64,000 bases of DNA from positions 434,001 through 498,000 of the forward strand of contig DASXUG010000008.1 of assembly GCA_036504995.1 (NCBI GenBank). The letters run 5' to 3'. Of this stretch, positions 27,837 through 37,402 are shown piece by piece. Position 1 is the stretch's first letter. Each line of letters begins with the position of its first letter. A model generated the notes under the pieces. That model did not search any database. It was not told the DNA's origin and saw only the letters and a list, made by a program, of their open reading frames with translations. Origin of the DNA: DASXUG01 sp036504995 (GTDB lineage: Bacteria; Pseudomonadota; Gammaproteobacteria; Burkholderiales; Methylophilaceae). The position numbers and the translations under genes are program-made.

Positions 27837-30800
27837 ATCTGAACCAACTTACCTAAACTTAAAAAGAAAACGGCTTTTTTAATTTCAAGGCCTTCATTTT
27901 TAAATAGTTCTGCATAGTTAGCTAGTTGTTCATTATATTGACTCGCAATTGCCACTAAAGCATGCTGCGTTGTTTCTGAAGGGAGAAATACGGACTTGTA
28001 ATCAATAATCCAACGTATTTTTTTACCCTCCTCAACCTCAATAAATGTTCTATCAATAATGTAAGTTTTGGCTTCTCCTTGCCGCAATTGCGTTACGCTT
28101 AACTCAGCATCTGCTTGTTGATGATGACTTAACACCCACAGCCCTTGTTCTGAATTTAATGTGGTGACGAGTAGCTTTTGCACTTGCAGTGCTGCATTGA
28201 TGGCTTCACTTTCGTTGTAACCCTGTTGAAGAAACCAAATCTGCATAGGTTTAAACAACCGCTCAATCCCTATTGACTGCCATTTTTCCACCCCTTGCTT
28301 GGCTATAATTTCTAAATAGCGATGAGCCAAAGTGCCAATATCTGCATCCAAAGACTGCGTTGGTGATATGCTTTTTATATCCACTTGAGTCTCTGCAACG
28401 CGCCGACTACTAGATTGAGAATGATCAAGTGCGTTTTTCTGCCTTAGCTCCTCAGGACTCTTTGTATGGGCCAACCGCACCAATTTGGGAATAAAACTGG
28501 CTAACGATTGTTTGCTTTCGTTGACTGCACGGACGCTCAAATTCGCATTCAAATAATTTTGCTCGACCACTGGCCACAACATATCTAGGTAGGTATTTTT
28601 CGTGGGGTTAATATTTCCACTCTTAACTTGATTGGCAACCCCTACCAAATGCAGCTTTCGCTCTGCGCGTGTCGCTGCCACATACAAGATACGGGCATCT
28701 TCGTTGGCTGAACGCTCTTTTTCTAAGGCGTTTAAATACTCATAAGGGCTTACTTCGTCTTTGTTTTTCAGCCCTTTGGGGATAAATGGTGCGGCTAATA
28801 GTGCAGTTTCTTGATAGTGCACGTGTGCAGTATCTGACGTAGCCTCCTCTAAAACAAGCTCTTCCCAAAGTAATGCAGGTGGCTCATCGTTACCGCCTAT
28901 AGCATTACCCAGGCCAGGCAAAATCACAGTGTCGAATTCTAAGCCCTTGGATTTATGTATTGTCATCATTTGTAAGCCGTCGCCTGTTGCATCAGGCGCT
29001 GCGTACAATTTTTCAATTTCTTGCGTTAATTGTGCCAAGGTAAATTGTTGTTGATTATCTAACTTATCAATGCAGTCAAAAAACGCTTGTACATCGATAA
29101 CATCATTTTCTTCCCACAGGCACGACGCGCCGCCTAGCATTAGCCAAACACCACGCACCCAACGACTTGTAGCAACCCGTCCTTGCATTGCAAACGCTTC
29201 AGAAAACACTGCTTTCAGATGGTCAAGCCTTGCCTGACCATCCATAGATAATCCGAGCTCTGGCTTTTGTATCAATGACCAGATAGTACTGTGATGATCT
29301 TGCCAAGCTAATGCATGCAAGTCCTGCAAATTCAAGCCACACCAAGGCGCTCGCAATACCGCTAGCCAATTGACACGGTCAGCCCGATGGTGCAAAGCGC
29401 ACGTGAGTGAAAGCAAGTCTTGCACGATTTGGCGATTGGTCAACGCTTCTATTTCTACCGCCTGAAAATGAATAGTTTTATGATTACGTCGCAACTCGGC
29501 TACTAATGCCTGCAAATGAGTTTTCGCACGAACTAAAATAGCAATTTTTCGTTTGGGATATTGCAACTGTTCACGCTGAATAATCTCGATAATGGCTTGC
29601 GCTTCACGCTTTTTTGCAACGTCTAAAGACTCATCTGCCAATTTAATAATAGGGTGAATCTCTACCCCAGTATCAGCATCATCAAGCTTTGTAGCTATAA
29701 AATGACGATAATGAATGGTGCCTTTTGCCACATCATCTTCTGTTGGAAAAATGGTATTAAAAGTTTCGTTAATCCAATCAATTACGGGGGGGCAAGAGCG
29801 GTTATTGCGCGACAACCTTAGATTCTCAAGCGGCACGCTACCTATGCCATATTGCGCCGCTTTTAAAAACAAGCCAACATTGGCTTTTCTAAAACGATAA
29901 ATAGATTGCATGGGGTCCCCCACAGCAAATAATGTACGACCATCCCCCACCTGCCAACCCTGCGTGAGCATTTCTAATAATTGCACTTGATTGGGGCTAG
30001 TATCTTGAAACTCATCTACCAATAAATGTTTTATTTGATAATCTAGACGTAAAGCTAGGTCTGTTGGTGCACCATGCTCACCCTCTAATGCTTGCACCGC
30101 GCGTTGCGCCACTTCACCAAAATCCACCTCACGCGCTTGCTGAAACACCAACCAAAGCTGAGCCGCAGCTAAGTTCAATAACTTAGAAAATGTCGCTACC
30201 ATTTCCCAAGATGTCTGATGGTTATTTAAATTAGGCAGCACACGAATACGTGATAATGCTTTTTGTACACCTGCCATGTCATTTAGGTTAGCCAGCAATT
30301 CAAGCATGTCTTGCTTCTGAACTTTACCTTCGGCTGGAAAACCTTCGTTTACAGTAACGGTTTTTCGTACCTCACTTTTACCAGTCAACAGTAAGTCCGC
30401 CACTGATTGCCACATGGCCAAACTTTCCGCATGCGTTGGCAAATCAGTTTCCCAGTCGCGCAATAATGCAATGCTATGTTCGCAAGGTAAATGACCAGCA
30501 GCATAGCGAGCCAAAGGCATTAAAGCATGTTGAATAGGTGCATTGAACACCTTAGCAATAGCAGCAAGCTCTTCTCCTACCACTTGTCGTAATGTGATTT
30601 GTAACTGTTCAGGGGTGATACTTTGTTGCGTATGATGTAACCATTGATCGCGCATAGATAACATACGCACCAATAAGTTTTTGAGCTTGCTTGTATCATT
30701 ATCCAAATAACGCAAAGCCAGTTTGACCACATCGCTTACATCTTTCTCCTCAATCAAGCCTAAGGTACGCTCTGCGGCTTGTTGGTAGTGTTGTCCAGCG

Positions 30801-31246
30801 TCATCGGCAATGCTAGGCTGCGCGCCAAAGCGACTCATCAGCGGCATTTGACGGGCGAGATAGGCACATAAACCATCGATGGTAAAAATTCGCAAGCTTG
30901 ATGGATTTTCGAGCAGTTTCCAATCTAAAGCTTGTGATTTTTGCAGTGCAAGCAAGCTCAACTCATAGGTGATTTTTTTATGTGCTTGAGATGGCTCATC
31001 CTTTTTGGCAGCATTCATCAGGCTATCCAAAATACGTAAACGCATCTCAGCTGCAGCCTTATTAGTAAAGGTGATGGCGACAATTTCTTCTGGCTCATCA
31101 ACCGTTTGCAATAGCTTCAAAAAGCGTTGCGTTAATAGTTCGGTTTTACCTGCCCCAGCTGGCGCTTCTACGATAAAAGAATCCAGAGCGAGCGCTCTAT
31201 CTCGATTAGCGGAATCTTCTTGCAGGGCTAGCTCGTGATTAATCAT
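27833..31246 (-). CDS. AddA-like UvrD-family helicase/nuclease
   Basis: A 1137-residue superfamily-1 helicase with a C-terminal RecB-family nuclease, the large subunit of an AddAB-type double-strand-break processing complex. Seen: Walker A EAPAGAGKTE (28-37), ITFTNKAAAEMR, motif II DEFQDTSPNQ (about 410), VGDPMQSIYRFRKANVG, motif V/VI region MTIHKSKGLEFD and YVAATRAE, then nuclease core IIDYKS (about 1085). Its start overlaps the AddB-like stop by 8 bp, implying coupled translation. A C7 run lies inside it (coding SCPPV; plus-strand 29786-29792). By family it generates 3' single strands for RecA. Confidence 0.9.
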   Translation of the reverse strand: MINHELALQEDSANRDRALALDSFIVEAPAGAGKTELLTQRFLKLLQTVDEPEEIVAITFTNKAAAEMRLRILDSLMNAAKKDEPSQAHKKITYELSLLALQKSQALDWKLLENPSSLRIFTIDGLCAYLARQMPLMSRFGAQPSIADDAGQHYQQAAERTLGLIEEKDVSDVVKLALRYLDNDTSKLKNLLVRMLSMRDQWLHHTQQSITPEQLQITLRQVVGEELAAIAKVFNAPIQHALMPLARYAAGHLPCEHSIALLRDWETDLPTHAESLAMWQSVADLLLTGKSEVRKTVTVNEGFPAEGKVQKQDMLELLANLNDMAGVQKALSRIRVLPNLNNHQTSWEMVATFSKLLNLAAAQLWLVFQQAREVDFGEVAQRAVQALEGEHGAPTDLALRLDYQIKHLLVDEFQDTSPNQVQLLEMLTQGWQVGDGRTLFAVGDPMQSIYRFRKANVGLFLKAAQYGIGSVPLENLRLSRNNRSCPPVIDWINETFNTIFPTEDDVAKGTIHYRHFIATKLDDADTGVEIHPIIKLADESLDVAKKREAQAIIEIIQREQLQYPKRKIAILVRAKTHLQALVAELRRNHKTIHFQAVEIEALTNRQIVQDLLSLTCALHHRADRVNWLAVLRAPWCGLNLQDLHALAWQDHHSTIWSLIQKPELGLSMDGQARLDHLKAVFSEAFAMQGRVATSRWVRGVWLMLGGASCLWEENDVIDVQAFFDCIDKLDNQQQFTLAQLTQEIEKLYAAPDATGDGLQMMTIHKSKGLEFDTVILPGLGNAIGGNDEPPALLWEELVLEEATSDTAHVHYQETALLAAPFIPKGLKNKDEVSPYEYLNALEKERSANEDARILYVAATRAERKLHLVGVANQVKSGNINPTKNTYLDMLWPVVEQNYLNANLSVRAVNESKQSLASFIPKLVRLAHTKSPEELRQKNALDHSQSSSRRVAETQVDIKSISPTQSLDADIGTLAHRYLEIIAKQGVEKWQSIGIERLFKPMQIWFLQQGYNESEAINAALQVQKLLVTTLNSEQGLWVLSHHQQADAELSVTQLRQGEAKTYIIDRTFIEVEEGKKIRWIIDYKSVFLPSETTQHALVAIASQYNEQLANYAELFKNEGLEIKKAVFFLSLGKLVQI

Positions 31247-33953
31247 GGTTAGCCCCCCCTGATTTGGTATCAGCTATCCACTGCCGCTCAAACTGCAACT
31301 GACGCTCAGGCAGGCGCAGCAAAGGCAATACTTCGCAATACAGAAGGTCTGCTTCATTTTCAAAGTTTATTGCAGCCTCGCCTGCTTTAATTTCTTGCAC
31401 AATGGCTTCAATACTTACTTGCCAATGATCTTTTAAATGCTGCCAATCCACAAAAGCACGAATAAAGTCTGGTTTGCGTTTTTCTTTTTCTGCTTCAAAA
31501 TTTGCCTCGCTCAACCCTGTAAAGCCGTGCTCGGCGGTTTTAACCAAGCCAAACTGAACACTCGCTACATTTTGTTCACCATCATAAAATACCGCATAAA
31601 TGGGTAATTGTGGCTCAGTGATACGATCCTCACCCCAGCTTTTAATGCTAGGTAAGCGACCCGTTTTATAATCCACTAACTCTAAGCCTCCATTTTCTAA
31701 TCGGTGAATTCGGTCTATCTTAAGCGTCACTTCTATGCCACCAATAATGACCTTTTTCTCGGTCTCACAAGCAACAATATCAAATGCGACTTCCCGTGAT
31801 TTTTCAAATGCTAACCACGCTAATATCAACTTGCAGAGTCGCTCATGTTCTAGCTCTAAAATTGGCGAAGAAAACACCTCATCTTGATGTTGCGTAAACT
31901 GTGAAATCGCGGCGGTTGCAGCCTCAACAACAGCTTGCTGCAGAGCTTCATCTTGCATATTGCGTAAATCCAACCAATGTCTGTGTTGCCAAAAAGCCTC
32001 CAACACAGCATGCACCAACTGACCTCGTTCAGCTGCATCCAGACCATTTTTAGGTGACTTTAGACTTTTAGCGCCCAACCTGAATTGGTAAAAAGCCCAT
32101 GCAGGACATATCGCTTGCGCACGTAGTAGCCCAGTACCGCCACGCACATGCACTCCATCTGCGACCACTGGAGCGAGGTGGTCGTCTATCAATGTCATAT
32201 CCGCGTTGCCAAGTGCGGCTTGGTTTTCTGCATAGGTCTTCGCAATTAACATATGCTGCGCTGATATTGGAATATTTTGCATCAAGGGTGAAGCTCTGAG
32301 TACTTTATCTCCATCGTTTAAACTGCTGGAAAAAATAATGGTTGTTGCAGAATTTAATAAGCGTTGATGTATCGTTTGCGCAAATTCAGCTTGAATCGCG
32401 CTATCAGCATTTGCCACTTTTGCTGCACGTTGAATATTGGCTGGCAACAGCGGGTTAGGCCGTGCAGGCAGAGGCCAGCGATCATCATTCATGCCCATAC
32501 ACCACATGGCATCCACCGGAGTGCTCAGTGCCTCCATAATGCCTAAAATCTGTATCGATGACTGACCAGTTGTTTCGGGTTGAAAAACTTGCTCTTTAGC
32601 GATTTGTTGCAATAAAGTGCTGGCAGCACTTGCACTAAACTGCTCCCCCAGAAAATCTAAAGCAGAAAACTGCTGTAAAACCCTAGCCCAGACTTGCTTG
32701 GCCTGATACTCATAGCTACTTTCACTGCGCTCGCCTGACCACCTCAAGCATTGCAATAACTGTGAAAAAATCAACGCCCAGACAGATGCCGATTGCTTAC
32801 GTGGTTGCGCTTGCATAAGGCTAAGACCTGTTAAGGTATCCTCAAGCAAGCACTGAATATGGATATGCGTTTGCTGCTGCATAAATTTTACAAACCGTGG
32901 CCACTGCATGGTTTGCTGCAACTGCTCACGCATAGCAGCATCTAACATGGCACGGTGATCTGCCTCTCGCTCGCTCGCTGACCAGTAAGGCGAAAGTAAA
33001 ACTGCTGAAATATCTGTTTGATTAAGCACTCTGTTTGAAAATAAGCGAATCAAATTTAATGCAGCCTCAATCACCTTTTGCTGCACCAGCGGCACACCCA
33101 GTGAAAAGTTATACATCCGCGGCGATTCAATTAAACTAGGGCGTAATAAAGTAGGTTCAAACACATCATCCAGCAAATCAGCCAGCCGATTTCTAAGCTC
33201 ACTCAAATTAGGTACTACTAAGGCAAGTTTAGTGTCGGGCGTTTTATTGAGAGTCGCCTTTGCCCAAGCCACCATCGCCCTAAGCTCTTGATCTTTATCC
33301 GCCAAAAGGCAATGCTTTGCGTCTGCATCAAAGCCCTGCCCTAAGGGGTAGCTTTCGATAGCGCAACCACGCTGCGCCAACACATCACGCAAGTGTTGCT
33401 CTTGTGGCGCATTTTGATCAAACCCAGCAAACCCGATTGAATCAGGCAATACGCTAACACCTTTGGCTAAACAGTCAATTTGCCAGTCAAAATACCGCAC
33501 ACTTTCTAATACGTTTAACGTATGACAGCGCTGCCGAAACAACTGCTGCCAAACTAAAAACTGCCGTGTCTCTTCTGTGCAGCTCTCTGCTGAAATAGAC
33601 AAGTGCCAAGCCACCATATAGCGATTAGCTTCGATACATGCGTTAGCTAAACCTGTTAAATCAAACAAATCTCCTAATGGATTGCTTTTAAGTCTCGATG
33701 AGATGACCGCTTGCCAAATTAAACGCTCTTCTATCGCACTCAACCGCTTCATTGGAGCATGACCGTCATCAATCTCGTTACTCAGCAACGCAATACCTAT
33801 AAGCTCATCCAACCAGCTATCTAAGGTTTTTACGTTAAGCGGTTGCCACGACTCAAGCTGTTGATTTATCTTGGTTTGCGCATACTCTTGCTGCAAACTT
33901 CTTGCCAGACGTGAAGTTGAGCATACAATAAGCGGTAAGGAAGAATTTTGCAT
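31239..33953 (-). CDS. AddB-like PD-(D/E)XK nuclease (probable DNA repair protein)
   Basis: A 904-residue partner of the AddA-like protein, of the proteobacterial 'probable DNA repair protein' family. The N-terminal region resembles an inactivated helicase: CSTSRLARSL stands where a Walker A would be, and the Lys/Gly signature is lost. The C terminus has a PD-(D/E)XK nuclease with ELVDYKTG (about 757-764). One cysteine, in ICPAWAF, matches the first ligand of AddB iron-sulfur clusters, but the later Cys-x2-Cys cluster is not seen, so a cluster is unlikely. A G7 tract lies ten codons from its end. Divergent from greB. Confidence 0.85.
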   Translation of the reverse strand: MQNSSLPLIVCSTSRLARSLQQEYAQTKINQQLESWQPLNVKTLDSWLDELIGIALLSNEIDDGHAPMKRLSAIEERLIWQAVISSRLKSNPLGDLFDLTGLANACIEANRYMVAWHLSISAESCTEETRQFLVWQQLFRQRCHTLNVLESVRYFDWQIDCLAKGVSVLPDSIGFAGFDQNAPQEQHLRDVLAQRGCAIESYPLGQGFDADAKHCLLADKDQELRAMVAWAKATLNKTPDTKLALVVPNLSELRNRLADLLDDVFEPTLLRPSLIESPRMYNFSLGVPLVQQKVIEAALNLIRLFSNRVLNQTDISAVLLSPYWSASEREADHRAMLDAAMREQLQQTMQWPRFVKFMQQQTHIHIQCLLEDTLTGLSLMQAQPRKQSASVWALIFSQLLQCLRWSGERSESSYEYQAKQVWARVLQQFSALDFLGEQFSASAASTLLQQIAKEQVFQPETTGQSSIQILGIMEALSTPVDAMWCMGMNDDRWPLPARPNPLLPANIQRAAKVANADSAIQAEFAQTIHQRLLNSATTIIFSSSLNDGDKVLRASPLMQNIPISAQHMLIAKTYAENQAALGNADMTLIDDHLAPVVADGVHVRGGTGLLRAQAICPAWAFYQFRLGAKSLKSPKNGLDAAERGQLVHAVLEAFWQHRHWLDLRNMQDEALQQAVVEAATAAISQFTQHQDEVFSSPILELEHERLCKLILAWLAFEKSREVAFDIVACETEKKVIIGGIEVTLKIDRIHRLENGGLELVDYKTGRLPSIKSWGEDRITEPQLPIYAVFYDGEQNVASVQFGLVKTAEHGFTGLSEANFEAEKEKRKPDFIRAFVDWQHLKDHWQVSIEAIVQEIKAGEAAINFENEADLLYCEVLPLLRLPERQLQFERQWIADTKSGGANHD

Positions 33954-34020
33954 CTCTACATTTTAACCGAGCATGCCTTAAAATAAGCACCATATTAGAA
34001 AAATAGAAACACATTAAAAA

Positions 34021-34524
34021 TTGAAAATAGCCGACGAAAAAAATTACATCACACCTGAGGGTTTTGCGGCGCTGCAAGCTGAGTTTCATCAGCTGTATAA
34101 AATTGAACGCCCAGAAGTAGTACGCACGGTGGCTTGGGCAGCAAGCAATGGCGATCGCTCAGAAAATGGGGATTATATTTATGGTAAACGCCGTTTACGC
34201 CAAATTGATTCACGTTGTCGCCATTTGATGAAGCGCATGGATTTAGCTGAAATTGTTGATTCGACTAAACAGCAAGGTTTAGAAAAAGTCTATTTTGGCG
34301 CTTGGGTAACGCTATATTCTCTTGAGCGTGAAACGGAGCATATTTACCGTATTGTCGGCAAGGATGAAATAGAACCGACTCAAGGTTATATCAGCTGGAT
34401 TTCACCACTGGCTAAAGCCATGCTGAGCAAGCAGATCGGTGATGTGATACGAGTACAAACGCCCAAAAGTGAGGAAAATTACGAGATTATTGAAGTGAGC
34501 TATAAAGCGCCACAAGAAGCTTAA
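34021..34524 (+). CDS. greB: Transcript cleavage/elongation factor GreB
   Basis: GreB enters the RNA polymerase secondary channel and stimulates cleavage of backtracked RNA. The 167-residue protein has the N-terminal coiled coil with the GreB-type tip GDRSENGDYIYGKRRLRQID (tip acidic D/E pair included) and the C-terminal FKBP-like domain with YFGAWVTL and IVGKDEIEP. The ERPEVVRTVAWAAS segment marks GreB rather than GreA. The start is a TTG at 34021 without a clear ribosome-binding site; the protein aligned with E. coli GreB begins there. Monocistronic, facing away from the addB-like gene across 67 bp. Confidence 0.92.
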   Translation: MKIADEKNYITPEGFAALQAEFHQLYKIERPEVVRTVAWAASNGDRSENGDYIYGKRRLRQIDSRCRHLMKRMDLAEIVDSTKQQGLEKVYFGAWVTLYSLERETEHIYRIVGKDEIEPTQGYISWISPLAKAMLSKQIGDVIRVQTPKSEENYEIIEVSYKAPQEA

Positions 34525-34640
34525 CTTTCAGACCTATAGCACATTAAGTCATTCCGTCATAAAATTGATTTAATATTCTCATTCTAGTAAAAATATATTC
34601 ATACTAAAACGATAAATTACAAAAAATAGAATCGACCAAA

Positions 34641-35552
34641 ATGAGTAAGCCAATCAATAAAACTCACATAAAAAATAGCAATACATTCTCAACGCAGGAC
34701 CAGGTAATTAGCTTTACTCTGTGGCCTTTGCTATTTTTTTCTTGTGTAGGCTGCTACCAATTAGGAATATATTTTCACCATCCGATTCTAGCGTTTAATA
34801 TTGCCTATCTTGGCCTAGCGATTACCTTATTTTTCTTAGAGCGCGCACGCCCTCACGAGGCCACATGGTTAGCAAGCGATGGACAAATATGGAATGACAT
34901 TGGCCATACCATGTTAACCAAAGGGTTCAGCCAAGTATTAGCAACATCGGCGAGCATTGCTGCGATTGCCCAAGCTGGCCCAGCAGTAGCATCAGGCTAC
35001 TGGCCCTCAGATTGGCCGTTTTTGCTTCAAGTGATTTTAGCGTTAATCACGGCAGAGCTAGGTCTATATTGGGCACATCGACTGGCTCACGAATGGTGGC
35101 CTGTATGGTGCTGGCACGCTGTGCACCACTCTGTCACCAAGCTATGGTTTATCAATACAGGGCGTTTTCATTTGCTTGATTCTATTTGGAAAAGCACTTT
35201 CGCGCTGACCTTAGGTGTGATTGCAGGCGCGCCCAAGGAAATTATTATGTGGGTATTAGCCATTACCCCATTTATTGGCTTTTTAACTCATTGCAATGTA
35301 CGCATGAACTGTAGCTGGCTCAACTGGATTTTCAACACGCCTCAACTACACCGCTGGCACCATAGCCGTAATGCAGTTGAAGGCAATAGCAACTATGGTG
35401 AAAACCTAATTATCTGGGATATTGTATTTGGCACGCGTTATTTTCCAAAACACCTAAACCCTCCAGCCAATATTGGCTGTGACGACCCAGTGCCTAAACA
35501 ATTTTTAGGGCAACTTGTTTACCCCTTGATGGCTTGGTTAAAAGCCAGATAA
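34641..35552 (+). CDS. Sterol desaturase / fatty acid hydroxylase family membrane enzyme
   Basis: A 303-residue integral membrane di-iron oxygenase. Four to six hydrophobic helices surround the histidine motifs: HRLAH (about 146-150), HAVHH (about 160-164), a conserved THCN, and LHRWHH (about 237-242). Family members hydroxylate or desaturate lipids such as sterols, fatty acids or ether lipids; the substrate cannot be told here. It starts at ATG 34641, 116 bp after greB. The next gene, earP, begins 4 bp past its stop, so the two are cotranscribed, though no functional link is evident. Confidence 0.88.
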   Translation: MSKPINKTHIKNSNTFSTQDQVISFTLWPLLFFSCVGCYQLGIYFHHPILAFNIAYLGLAITLFFLERARPHEATWLASDGQIWNDIGHTMLTKGFSQVLATSASIAAIAQAGPAVASGYWPSDWPFLLQVILALITAELGLYWAHRLAHEWWPVWCWHAVHHSVTKLWFINTGRFHLLDSIWKSTFALTLGVIAGAPKEIIMWVLAITPFIGFLTHCNVRMNCSWLNWIFNTPQLHRWHHSRNAVEGNSNYGENLIIWDIVFGTRYFPKHLNPPANIGCDDPVPKQFLGQLVYPLMAWLKAR

Positions 35553-35556
35553 TCCA

Positions 35557-36717
35557 TTGACCCACTCAACCAAGACTTGGGATATTTTTTGTCGCATCAT
35601 AGATAACTTTGGTGACATTGGCACCTGCTGGCGTTTAGCCAAACAACTAAGCCATGAGCATCATCAACAAGTGCGTTTATGGGTGGATGATCTTGAAGTA
35701 GCGCAGCGCATCGTCTCTGGCCTTAAGCCATGGCTTAAAACGCAAACAATTGAACAGGTTACCGTACAACAATGGTCTAATGACTGCGCAACGCATAGCT
35801 ATTTAACGACAAGTATTGCTGATGTAGTCATTGAAGCTTTCGCCTGTGAACTACCTAGTAGCTATGTGGCTGCCATGACCTCTAGAAAACCAATTTGGTT
35901 AAATTTAGAGTATCTGTCTGCCGAACCCTGGGTCAATGAGTTTCACGCGAAAAGCTCGCCTCACCCACGAAATGGCTTAATCAAACACTTTTTCTTTCCA
36001 GGGTTTAATTCGGCTACGGGCGGTTTAATTCGTGAACAATCAATGATTCTTGAGCGAGATTTATTTCAGCAGTCAATCTCAATGCAAACACAATTTTGGG
36101 AATCTATCGGCGTCAAACCAACGCTCAATAAACTCAACATATCATTATTCTGCTATCCGCATGCCCTCATAGACTCTTTACTTGATGGGATGGCGCAATC
36201 AGAAAATCCTGTCTTGTGTTTAACACCAGACACGGGTTTGCTGACAAAAATTGCACCTTACTTTGGTAAAAATAACTTAAAAATTGGCGAAACTTACTAC
36301 AAAGGTAAGCTGTGCCTACAAGTGATCCCTTTTTTAAGCCAACAACAATACGACAAGCTGTTATGGTCCTGTGACCTAAATTTTGTACGTGGCGAAGATA
36401 GCTGGATACGTGCCATATGGGCCAACAAACCATTTATCTGGCAACCCTATTTGCAAACAGAAGACAGCCATATTATCAAGCTGAAAGCCTTTCTCGACGT
36501 ATATACCCAACACTTCGATGCCACTGGCAAGCAGATACTCAGAGATGTCAGCTTAGCATGGGCGAGTAACGGGATGACTAATGCACACTGGCAAGCTTTA
36601 TCCAATCAGCTACCCGCGATTCAATCAAACTTTGCCAACCAATCAAAAGCGCTTGCGAATCAAACTGATTTAGCCACTAATCTAGTAATTTTCTGCGAGA
36701 ATCTTTTATCAATATAA
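35557..36717 (+). CDS. earP: EF-P arginine rhamnosyltransferase EarP
   Basis: EarP attaches rhamnose from dTDP-rhamnose to arginine 32 of EF-P, activating it to relieve polyproline stalling. The 386-residue GT-B enzyme (GT104) shows the catalytic N-terminal motif IDNFGDIGTC (Asp16, Asp20) and the C-terminal FVRGEDSWIRA, whose Glu is essential in characterised EarP. The start is TTG at 35557, immediately before MTHSTKTWDIFCRIIDNFG. It is followed by its substrate gene efp 68 bp downstream, the standard order in betaproteobacteria and pseudomonads. Confidence 0.95.
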   Translation: MTHSTKTWDIFCRIIDNFGDIGTCWRLAKQLSHEHHQQVRLWVDDLEVAQRIVSGLKPWLKTQTIEQVTVQQWSNDCATHSYLTTSIADVVIEAFACELPSSYVAAMTSRKPIWLNLEYLSAEPWVNEFHAKSSPHPRNGLIKHFFFPGFNSATGGLIREQSMILERDLFQQSISMQTQFWESIGVKPTLNKLNISLFCYPHALIDSLLDGMAQSENPVLCLTPDTGLLTKIAPYFGKNNLKIGETYYKGKLCLQVIPFLSQQQYDKLLWSCDLNFVRGEDSWIRAIWANKPFIWQPYLQTEDSHIIKLKAFLDVYTQHFDATGKQILRDVSLAWASNGMTNAHWQALSNQLPAIQSNFANQSKALANQTDLATNLVIFCENLLSI

Positions 36718-36719
36718 GG

Positions 36720-36725
36720 TATAAT
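36720..36725 (+). promoter_or_regulatory. Candidate -10 box of efp
   Basis: TATAAT overlaps the end of earP, leaving a leader of about 55 nt with an AGGA ribosome-binding site before the ATG. No consensus -35 is seen. It may let efp be expressed above the level of earP. Confidence 0.4.
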
Positions 36726-36785
36726 GCGGCACTTTTTAAAGCGCTACAAATCCTAATCATTAAATTTTAAGTCGCAGGACAACTT

Positions 36786-37343
36786 ATGAAAACAGCTCAA
36801 GAACTTCGCGTAGGTAACGTATTTATGGTGGGCAACGACCCAATGGTCGTATTAAAAGCCGAATACAGCAAATCTGGTCGTAACTCATCCGTAGTAAAAA
36901 TGAAATTTAAAAACTTGCTGACAGAGTCACCAAGTGAGGCAGTTTACAAAGCTGACGACAAGTTTGATGTTGTAGTTTTAGAGAAGAAAGATGTCACTTA
37001 CTCTTACTTTGGCGACCCAATGTATGTATTTATGGATGCTGAATACAACCAATACGAAATTGAAGCGGAAACGATGACAGACGCGCTCAACTTCTTAGAA
37101 GATGGCATGCCCTGTGAAGTTGTGTTTTACAACGGTAAAGCAATTTCTGTCGATTTGCCTAACGCTGTTGTGCGTGAAATCACTTACACTGAACCTGCTG
37201 TGAAAGGTGATACATCAGGTAAAGTAATGAAGCCAGCAAAAATCGCAACAGGCTTTGAATTACCGGTGCCGTTATTCTGTGAAATTGGCGATAAAATTGA
37301 AATCGATACACGTACTTTAGAGTACAAAAATCGCGTGAAATAA
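36786..37343 (+). CDS. efp: Translation elongation factor P (arginine-32 type)
   Basis: EF-P binds between the ribosomal P and E sites and speeds peptide-bond formation at proline runs. The 185-residue protein has the three-domain layout, and the modification loop SKSGRNSS carries Arg at position 32 rather than Lys. This matches EarP-type rhamnosylation and the earP gene just upstream. The C-terminal ETGDKIEIDTRT-like segment here reads EIGDKIEIDTRT. The start is ATG at 36786 with AGGA upstream. Confidence 0.97.
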   Translation: MKTAQELRVGNVFMVGNDPMVVLKAEYSKSGRNSSVVKMKFKNLLTESPSEAVYKADDKFDVVVLEKKDVTYSYFGDPMYVFMDAEYNQYEIEAETMTDALNFLEDGMPCEVVFYNGKAISVDLPNAVVREITYTEPAVKGDTSGKVMKPAKIATGFELPVPLFCEIGDKIEIDTRTLEYKNRVK

Positions 37344-37402
37344 GCCAATTTCTATTGAATAATAGGTTATATAAAAACAATTAAATAGTACTTATTCAAA
37401 CC

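Noticed and set aside
31239..33953. Iron-sulfur cluster in the AddB-like protein
   Set aside because: Only the first cysteine position is present; the later Cys-x2-Cys ligands are missing from the C terminus.
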